Of a stretch of 11,310 nt of DNA, positions 5,959-11,310 are shown piece by piece. The notes beneath the pieces were generated by a model. It had not been told where the DNA came from, did not search any database, and was given only the letters and a program-made list of their open reading frames with translations. Both the position numbers and the translations under genes were made by a program. Where the stretch lies: the NCBI RefSeq assembly GCF_938018035.1, contig NZ_CALIJF010000012.1:1-11310 (forward strand), written 5' to 3'. This stretch comes from an uncultured Campylobacter sp. (GTDB lineage: Bacteria > Campylobacterota > Campylobacteria > Campylobacterales > Campylobacteraceae). Position 1 is the first letter of the stretch. Each line of letters opens with the position of its first letter.

Positions 5959-6957
5959 ATGCAAAAATTGGATTGCACGCATTTTATTTTGAGCCCAGGC
6001 CGATTGCGCCGCAAAGATAATAATCTATACTTCGATAAATTTAACGACGAGGGCGGAATTTTAACTAGTAAAATTTTGCCGATTAACGCGATTGATGAAA
6101 TTTATATTGTGGCGCGAGTGGAGCTTGATACCTATGCTATGGCGTTTTTGGCAGATAATAACATTTTACTGCATATTTTTAGCGCCTATCAGAGCTTTCG
6201 CGGCAGTTTTTTCCCGAATACTTCAAATTCTGTAAATAAAAGCGGCTTTGTGCTTTTGGCGCAGCTGAGGGCTTTTGATGATCTTTCTAAGCGCCTTTTT
6301 ATCGCTCGCGAGATTACTCGCGCTCGCATCTTAAATGCAGCTATTAATTGCAAGGCTTATGGCGTCTCGCTCGATACTGCGCCGCATCTGGATGCCCTAG
6401 TGCGCGTCTACGACATAGCAGCGGTAATGGCGGTGGAAGGCGGCTTTGCCAAGCAGTATTTTGCGGCCTGGAACGAAATCATCGAGGATCAGTGCAGTTT
6501 TAAATTTACGACGCGTTCCAAACGCCCACCGGCAGATAAAATTAATGCCCTCATTAGCTATGTAAATACGCGTATTTATAACGTCTGCCTCAGCGAAATT
6601 TACAAAACCGAGCTCGATCCGCGCATCGGCTTTTTACATGAGCCAAACTACCGTGCGCTAAGTCTGCATCTAGATCTTGCAGAGATTTTTAAGCCTATTT
6701 TAGGCGATAGATTAATTTTCGGAATGTTAAACAAACGCGAGATTACGGCAAAAGATTTTGAAACGGATGCGGGGCGTATTCGATTCGGTCGAGAAGCGGT
6801 GCAAAAAATCGAGCTAAAAATGATTGAGAAACTATCATCTTGCGCGAACGTAGCGGGACAGAGCTTAACCTGGCGTCAAATTATCCGTCGCGAGGCAAAT
6901 CAGATTAAAAAATACGTCTGTGAAGGCGTGCCTTACGAGGGGCTGGTATGGCGGTAG
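5959..6957 (+). CDS. cas1: Cas1 integrase
   Basis: Cas1 is the integrase that inserts new spacers at the leader end of the array. The 332-residue length is normal for type I-B. The N-terminal beta domain carries FILSPGRLRRKDNNLYF and the LPINAIDEIYI element. The helical catalytic domain has the metal ligands E160 (AVEGGFAKQYF), H227 (GFLHEPNY) and D239 with E242 (LDLAEIFKPILGDRL). All expected residues are present, so the enzyme should be active. It is the last gene of the operon, directly before the leader, and contains very GC-rich stretches compared with cas8b-cas3. The third-strand segment HIFSAYQSFRGSFFP also fits the family. Confidence 0.96.
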   Translation: MQKLDCTHFILSPGRLRRKDNNLYFDKFNDEGGILTSKILPINAIDEIYIVARVELDTYAMAFLADNNILLHIFSAYQSFRGSFFPNTSNSVNKSGFVLLAQLRAFDDLSKRLFIAREITRARILNAAINCKAYGVSLDTAPHLDALVRVYDIAAVMAVEGGFAKQYFAAWNEIIEDQCSFKFTTRSKRPPADKINALISYVNTRIYNVCLSEIYKTELDPRIGFLHEPNYRALSLHLDLAEIFKPILGDRLIFGMLNKREITAKDFETDAGRIRFGREAVQKIELKMIEKLSSCANVAGQSLTWRQIIRREANQIKKYVCEGVPYEGLVWR

Positions 6958-7230
6958 GTCTCAGGGCTTCGAGCTTAATTTATGCTTTTTTAATCTTAAC
7001 TAGAATCACTTACGCCTATAGATTACGCCCTCTTAAAATGCATGTTTTTTGAAATAAATTTGATCTGAAGCACGGAACGGCGAACGAATTGGCTTTAAAA
7101 ACGCATATGCTTTTAAAATTTCAGCTTTTTATTATTCACACTTCGATTTTTGAATATCTTTATATTTAGATTTTAACATTTGCACTCACGATACATATAG
7201 ATAGCGATAAAGTTGCTTTTAAGATTCTGA

Positions 7231-7250
7231 AATGCCTAATTTTTGGCATT
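7231..7250. repeat. Inverted repeat in the leader
   Basis: AATGCC (7231-7236) and GGCATT (7245-7250) are perfect reverse complements separated by TAATTTTT. The stem is short. It could be a protein-binding site for integration or regulation, or a weak terminator of the cas operon, as a T run follows at 7264-7269. No evidence decides between these. Confidence 0.4.
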
Positions 7251-7276
7251 GAGCAATAGGCGCTTTTTTAAATTTA

Positions 7277-7305
7277 GTCCATTTTAAGGCATAAAAATAT
7301 ATACT
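7277..7305 (+). promoter_or_regulatory. Candidate promoter of the CRISPR array
   Basis: TATACT at 7300-7305 fits a -10 box, with an A/T-rich run before it and no good -35 box, as is common in Campylobacter. Transcription would start about 34 bases before the first repeat. This is a visual call only. Confidence 0.3.
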
Positions 7306-7832
7306 CCTAACACTTTCTACCTAGAAAAATGGCAAAATTCGTGCTGTAGAATTCCATCCCATTGGGAATTGAAACCGTGCAGTAAGCTTTACGGAGCTCG
7401 AGTAAGCCCGGTAGAATTCCATCCCATTGGGAATTGAAACACTAAAGTAAGCAAATTCTACACTGAATTTCCGCGTAGAATTCCATCCCATTGGGAATTG
7501 AAACAATGTTGAGGAGTCTACCCAGGCAGATTCGTCAAATAGTAGAATTCCATCCCATTGGGAATTGAAACGATATGCGGCTGAACGAAATCGAAAGCGA
7601 TGCGAAGTAGAATTCCATCCCATTGGGAATTGAAACTCGGTCATATCGCTATGCTTTGAGAAATCGGTAATGTAGAATTCCATCCCATTGGGAATTGAAA
7701 CTAATCCCACTCTATAAGCGTATCGTTGAAGTCTTTTGTAGAATTCCATCCCATTGGGAATTGAAACTTAAGCCCAAAGGCTTATGAGCGCATAGCGCAA
7801 TGGTAGAATTCCATCCCATTGGGAATTGAAAC

Positions 7833-7865
7833 GTTTCGATATGCAAATCTGAATTGCATATCGAA
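7833..7865. repeat. Spacer 8, a near-complete inverted repeat
   Basis: This 33-base spacer consists of GT, then TTCGATATGCAA, a seven-base loop ATCTGAA, and TTGCATATCGAA. The two 12-base arms are perfect reverse complements, so almost the whole spacer can fold on itself. The target was probably a terminator, operator or origin repeat in a mobile element. Confidence 0.85.
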
Positions 7866-8907
7866 GTAGAATTCCATCCCATTGGGAATTGAAACTTTAG
7901 CGCTTTGAATCTGATCTAATTTTTTTGCTAGTAGAATTCCATCCCATTGGGAATTGAAACAGGTTGCATATCAATTCCGGCTTTGAAAGCTTAAGTAGAA
8001 TTCCATCCCATTGGGAATTGAAACATTCGTATTCGTTTTCATATTTATAAAGAGATGTGCGTAGAATTCCATCCCATTGGGAATTGAAACTAAAATCCTC
8101 GGTCCACGTATATCCACTAAAATTTGGTAGAATTCCATCCCATTGGGAATTGAAACGATATAATTTATCAAAAGGAAAGGAAAAGATTGTGTAGAATTCC
8201 ATCCCATTGGGAATTGAAACCGACCAAGGATGATCCCGAAGCTAGACCTAATGGGGTAGAATTCCATCCCATTGGGAATTGAAACAAAAAGAAATTCAGC
8301 TTCCTGATGGTAAAGCTAGGGTAGAATTCCATCCCATTGGGAATTGAAACATGAAGTTTTTGACCTTTACGTTGCGGGTTCTAAGGGTAGAATTCCATCC
8401 CATTGGGAATTGAAACACCCAACGCTCAAAAGGACGAGTTTTGCTCTCTCGTAGAATTCCATCCCATTGGGAATTGAAACTGAAAGACGCTGCACTATTT
8501 GGCTGCAAAAGCTTTAGTAGAATTCCATCCCATTGGGAATTGAAACTCCGACTATCAAGCCCGAGGAGATGGGAAAATGGGTAGAATTCCATCCCATTGG
8601 GAATTGAAACTCAACTCTTGGTGTTTTTAAGGCTTTTTGGGACGTCGTAGAATTCCATCCCATTGGGAATTGAAACAATTCCAACTCTCTAATATCTTCA
8701 AGAGCGTGCTCCGGTAGAATTCCATCCCATTGGGAATTGAAACATACAATGTCAGGGTATTCTGAGCCATCTGATTCTGCGTAGAATTCCATCCCATTGG
8801 GAATTGAAACATAGTGTTGCCGACGGGTATGATTTAGAGGTTTGGTAGAATTCCATCCCATTGGGAATTGAAACAATCGGTTACGAATTTGTCTGCCTTG
8901 ACCTTGC

Positions 8908-9861
8908 GTAGAATTCCATCCCGTTGGGAATTGAAACCTGAAAGCGCAGAATCAAGTCTTTCAAGTGAAGCCATTGTAAAATTTCATCCCGTTGGGAATT
9001 GAAACCGGCGTTTTCGGTAACAATGGGTAAAACGAATAAGAGTAGAATTTCATCCCGTTGGGAATTGAAACTTGAATTCTCTTCCTCGTATCGGTTGCGA
9101 GCGGTAATTTTGTAGAATTTCATCCCGTTGGGAATTGAAACAGTATCTTTTTTCGTCTAAATTTGAGGCGTTTAAGTAGAATTTAATCCCGTTGGGAATT
9201 GAAACTATCGGCTATACTACCTCTGAAATTCATCGTAAAAGTAGAATTCCATCCCGTTGGGAATTGAAACTCTATTCCCTGCATTTTCGCTAATAATGGA
9301 TAAGGTAGAATTCCATCCCGTTGGGAATTGAAACGAGTGCTAAAACTGGTAAGATCCATATTCAACCTTTGTAGAATTCCATCCCGTTGGGAATTGAAAC
9401 TGTCAGTATATAAAAATAAATCTTGTCGGCAAATAAGGTAGAATTCCATCCCATTGGGAATTGAAACAAATATCATGCGCCACTTTTTGATCTACGATGC
9501 AGGTAGAATTCCATCCCGTTGGGAATTGAAACTTGCTTTCGCAAAAAGCCGTGATTTGGGCTTCGAGTAGAATTCCATCCTGTTGGGAATTGAAACATAG
9601 CAAAAGACGAGACTATACGACTTTTCGTCTATGCGTAGAATTCCATCCCGTTGGGAATTAAAACCAATTCATATAAAATTTTCCTCACCGCTTGGAAAGG
9701 TAGAATTCCATCCCGTTGGGAATTGAAACGCCGAGAAATACGGCATAGAAAAAGCGCTTATAATGTAGAATTCCATCCCGTTGGAAATTGAAACTATAAA
9801 CTATCATTAAATCTATTGCCATAAAAGCGAAGTAGAATTCCATCCCGTTGGGAATTGAAAC
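8908..9861 (+). repeat. Leader-distal block of variant repeats
   Basis: From repeat 25 (8908) onward position 16 of the repeat is G instead of A, except in repeat 33 (9438-9467), which has A again. Further changes: repeat 26 (8976) has A at position 4 and T at 9; repeats 27 and 28 (9042, 9112) have T at 9; repeat 29 (9176) has T at 9 and A at 10... giving TTTAATCCC; repeat 35 (9567) has T at 15; repeat 36 (9635) has A at 26, altering the handle to ATTAAAAC; repeat 38 (9765) has A at 21. Position 16 lies in the hairpin loop. This is the older end of the array. Confidence 0.9.
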
Positions 9862-9888
9862 GCTGTATTTGAGATTTCATATTTTTCT

Positions 9889-9900
9889 CTCCTATAGGAG
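9889..9900. repeat. Perfect 12-bp palindrome after the last repeat
   Basis: CTCCTATAGGAG is its own reverse complement and begins 27 bases after the final repeat. No T run follows on either strand, so it does not look like an intrinsic terminator; it could be an operator or chance. Confidence 0.5.
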
Positions 9901-9968
9901 CATTTAATAGAATTTACCGAGCAGAATTATACCCGATAAAATTTTTACCAAATAAAATTCCGGCTTAG

Positions 9969-9986
9969 ATTTTAAAATTTATCGAG
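9969..9986 (+). repeat. Direct repeat, left copy
   Basis: ATTTTAAAATTTATCGAG occurs here and again at 11008-11025, identical over 18 bases, so the two copies flank the membrane protein gene. A looser relative, AATTTACCGAGCAGAATT, is at 9912-9929 and matches AATTTATCGAGCTGAATT at 11015-11032 at 16 of 18 bases. Confidence 0.75.
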
Positions 9987-10328
9987 TAAGGCTCCGCATC
10001 TCAGAGCTTAGAATTTTAAATTTAAGAAGCAGAAACTTCAAGTTGCGTGGTTTGAAACACGAGGATTTTAGATTATAAAATTTGAAATGCCGGCAAGCTT
10101 TAAATTTGAAGTGGGCGAATTAGATTCAGAGCCTCGCAGCTTAAAATTTTAAATTTGAAACAAGCAAAGAAGATTACGAGCCCCCGGTTTGAAATTTTAA
10201 ATTTGAAGTCAAAGGGGCAAATTTTAAGATCATTTCAAAATTTACCCTTTTAAATTTACATATCTTGAGCTCTATTCATAAAGTTTTACGTATTAATTTA
10301 CGCAAAATTTGGTCAAAAAAAGATGTTC

Positions 10329-10940
10329 TCATAAACTTAGCCGCATTAAATTTTTATCTCTTCTTTTTAGAATAAAAACCGTTACAGACGCGATTATTAG
10401 CGATGATAAAGCGCTTATCATCATTATATTAAAATTAAAATTTGAGCGGTCAAACAGATGTCCCAACCAAGTCAAATCGGCTTTTGCTAGGATTATCACA
10501 GCTAGCGGATAAGTATAAAATAAACTTATAAAAAATGCAGATGCGCCGGATATTTTATCTAGCAGAATAAAAGCCTTTATTTTGGAAAATACAAAGCAGC
10601 AGATGATTAAAGGCAAAATTACCGTCGCGCAAAATAGATACAACACCATAGCGCCAAAAATATCGCTTTCGCTATCGCTTGCTTCTTCGTGCCACGTTAG
10701 TTCAAAAGCTTTCATAACAATAGAAAGCGGATTTGCGATATCACAACCTCTATATTCCGCCAAAAAACCGCAATCTATGCCGGCAAATATAACGCCCAAG
10801 CAGTCTACAGTAAAAAAGAGCAAGGCGATCCAGAATAAAATCCTCACCCCTTTTAGCTCAAAACATTTTTTAATGAACTCTTTTATCGCCCTACTCCCCA
10901 ATTCATAGCTTTTAAGATAAATTTGGCTTTTATATCGCAT
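10329..10940 (-). CDS. Unrecognised multi-pass inner-membrane protein
   Basis: I do not recognise this 203-residue protein. It has a charged N-terminus (residues 1-30, probably cytoplasmic) and four strongly hydrophobic stretches at about 34-55, 94-118, 130-152 and 170-191, so it is probably an integral inner-membrane protein with both ends on the same side. An acidic loop (EEASDSESD, 85-93) lies between the first two helices, together with cysteines C47, C57, C66 and a C114-C115 pair. The C-terminus is basic (KRRDKN). The start ATG at 10940 is preceded by AAAGG at 12 bases, somewhat far; no better start is seen. It reads toward the array and is not part of the cas operon. No link to CRISPR function can be shown. 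Amino acid composition and hydrophobic pattern make it a believable gene despite open frames on the opposite strand. Confidence 0.65.
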   Translation of the reverse strand: MRYKSQIYLKSYELGSRAIKEFIKKCFELKGVRILFWIALLFFTVDCLGVIFAGIDCGFLAEYRGCDIANPLSIVMKAFELTWHEEASDSESDIFGAMVLYLFCATVILPLIICCFVFSKIKAFILLDKISGASAFFISLFYTYPLAVIILAKADLTWLGHLFDRSNFNFNIMMISALSSLIIASVTVFILKRRDKNLMRLSL

Positions 10941-11056
10941 TTCATTTTGGCGCCTTTAATGCTCTTTGTCGTGATCTCTCATCAAATTTAAGCCTCAGCT
11001 ACGCTAAATTTTAAAATTTATCGAGCTGAATTCTGATAGGACAAAAAACTACTTAT
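10941..11056. other. Short intergenic spacer between two minus-strand genes
   Basis: No gene is seen. It holds the right copy of the 18-base direct repeat (11008-11025) and, at its left side, the weak AAAGG (complement of 10953-10957) that may serve the membrane protein gene. Confidence 0.6.
11008..11025 (+). repeat. Direct repeat, right copy
   Basis: Identical over 18 bases to 9969-9986 (ATTTTAAAATTTATCGAG). It lies upstream of the membrane protein gene. Confidence 0.75.
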
Positions 11057-11310
11057 CTACTTATCCTTTCTTATATCTATTAATGTTACTGTAAAATTAT
11101 CTTGGCTCTCCCAGTATGGTTTAAAATGAAATTTAATCAATATTTCCTCCAACAACGATACAATATCGCTATCTTCTAAAACCTTTACTTCTATAGCCTC
11201 AAAACCTAATATTACCCACACTCTTTCAAATAGCTTACCATTTATTTTTTGATCATATTTATAATCCAAAATAATATTTACACTATCACCATTATAATAC
11301 AATCTCCATA
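11057..11310 (-). CDS. Small unrecognised protein, C-terminal part, runs off the right end
   Basis: The minus-strand frame is open from the window edge to a TAG at 11057-11059. It reads WRLYYNGDSVNIILDYKY near the edge and ends FTVTLIDIRKDK, at least 83 residues. The first in-frame start codon candidate is TTG at 11302, but the frame continues beyond it without a stop, so the true start is probably outside the window. The pattern of alternating beta-strand-like segments (VNIILDYKY, VWVILGFEAIEVKV, FTVTLIDI) with an acidic helix (SDIVSLLEEILIKF) suggests a small cytoplasmic alpha/beta protein without signal or membrane segment. It has the look of the small immunity-type proteins found in accessory regions, but that is only an impression; I do not assign a family. 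Confidence 0.6.
   Translation of the reverse strand, partial: WRLYYNGDSVNIILDYKYDQKINGKLFERVWVILGFEAIEVKVLEDSDIVSLLEEILIKFHFKPYWESQDNFTVTLIDIRKDK

Larger units (their letters stand above)
6958..7345 (+). promoter_or_regulatory. CRISPR leader region
   Basis: This 388-base AT-rich stretch separates cas1 from the first repeat and holds no convincing gene. Its position at the side with perfect repeats, opposite the degenerate end, makes it the leader: the site of array transcription start and of spacer integration. It contains several T tracts (6986-6992, 7077-7084 region, 7150s), an inverted repeat at 7231-7250 and a promoter-like TATACT at 7300-7305. The 3'-most bases, ending AAAATTCGTGCT, would be the integrase contact site. 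Boundaries between any operon terminator, the leader and the promoter cannot be settled by eye. Confidence 0.7.
7346..9861 (+). CRISPR. Type I-B CRISPR array, 39 repeats and 38 spacers
   Basis: A 30-base repeat starts GTAGAATTCC, has ATCCCATTGG in the middle and ends GAATTGAAAC. There are 39 copies; spacers are 33-40 bases, mean about 35. The first repeat is 7346-7375 and the last 9832-9861. AATTCC (repeat positions 5-10) pairs with GGAATT (20-25), giving the crRNA hairpin, and the last eight bases ATTGAAAC would be the 5' handle after Cas6 cleavage. Orientation is + strand: the handle is at the right end of the repeat, cas1 and the leader are on the left, and altered repeats gather at the right. 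Repeats 1-24 are identical. No spacer is repeated exactly and I saw none matching other parts of the window. Many spacers read as open protein-coding frames, as expected for phage or plasmid genes. The minus-strand open frames across the array are only translations of the repeats. Confidence 0.98.
9862..10328. other. Intergenic AT-rich region with short repeated words, no gene
   Basis: No plausible gene is present between the array and the minus-strand membrane protein gene. The sequence is built around recurring TTTAAATTTGAA-type words, seen near 10098, 10146 and 10195, with related AAAATTTGAAA near 10077. Short GC-rich pieces (GCCTCGCAGC, CCCCCGG) lie between them. Such words are common in Campylobacter intergenic DNA, and I assign no function. 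No clear terminator for the array was found. Confidence 0.6.

Noticed and set aside
6948..7050. Short open frame starting ATGGCGGTAGG that overlaps the end of cas1
   Set aside because: It gives about 34 residues of no recognisable family, has no clear ribosome binding site, and lies in the leader; cas2 is already present elsewhere.
7321..9603. Several minus-strand open frames with repeated peptides such as FNSQWDGIL, FQFPMGWNST and VSIPNGMEFY
   Set aside because: They are translations of the CRISPR repeat in its three frames, joined through spacers, and not proteins.
9907..9918. A possible 40th, degenerate repeat (ATAGAATTTACC)
   Set aside because: Only the first eight or so bases resemble the repeat, the distance from repeat 39 (45 bases) is longer than any spacer, and the hairpin and handle are absent.
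10284..10307. Imperfect hairpin TTTTACGTA...TACGCAAAA as a terminator for the minus-strand membrane protein gene
   Set aside because: The stem is weak with a mismatch and no T run follows in the direction of transcription.
10582..10908. Plus-strand open frame opposite the membrane protein gene
   Set aside because: The minus-strand frame has a consistent hydrophobic helix pattern and is longer; the plus-strand translation shows no such order.

Overview
This window carries most of a type I-B CRISPR-Cas locus and its array. The host is probably a member of the Campylobacterota, most likely a Campylobacter. The reasons are a low-GC coding style, many AAATTT/TTTAAATTT words in the spacers between genes, and the style of the Cas proteins. 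No housekeeping gene of the host lies in the window, so the genus is an inference.

Layout. Bases 34-255 encode the C-terminal part of ribosomal protein S7 in a form I recognise as Bacteroidota (Bacteroides/Prevotella) S7. The next bases look like the spacer that normally leads into fusA. The sequence then switches abruptly into the middle of a Campylobacter-like cas8b. This left edge looks like an assembly or amplification chimera, and it has removed the promoter, probably cas6, and the 5' part of cas8b. From 268 to 6957 a single + strand operon reads cas8b (5'-truncated), cas7, cas5, cas3, cas4, cas2, cas1, with overlapping or nearly touching genes. A 388-bp leader follows (6958-7345), then an array of 39 repeats and 38 spacers (7346-9861). 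Beyond it lie about 470 bp of AT-rich noncoding DNA with short repeated words, an unrecognised four-helix membrane protein on the minus strand (10329-10940), and a small unrecognised minus-strand gene that runs off the right end.

How it works together. Cas8b, Cas7, Cas5 and probably a Cas11b small subunit made from inside cas8b would form the Cascade-like surveillance complex. Cas3 (HD nuclease plus helicase) degrades targets. Cas4, Cas1 and Cas2 add spacers. The array reads on the + strand: the repeats end in ATTGAAAC, the typical I-B crRNA 5' handle, and degenerate repeats gather at the far right, away from the leader. A Cas6 processing enzyme is required but is not in the window.

Main points of interest: (1) an in-frame Shine-Dalgarno plus TTG start inside cas8b that fits an internal Cas11b start; (2) a frameshift at an A6 run in the last part of cas8b; (3) cas2 placed before cas1, together with a jump in GC content at the cas3/cas4 border, suggesting that the effector and adaptation modules have different histories; (4) an array made of two repeat-variant blocks; (5) two spacers that look like homologous protospacers; (6) one spacer that is an almost complete 12-bp inverted repeat. 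I did not find a new, unnamed system. The core is a known type I-B locus with these unusual details.
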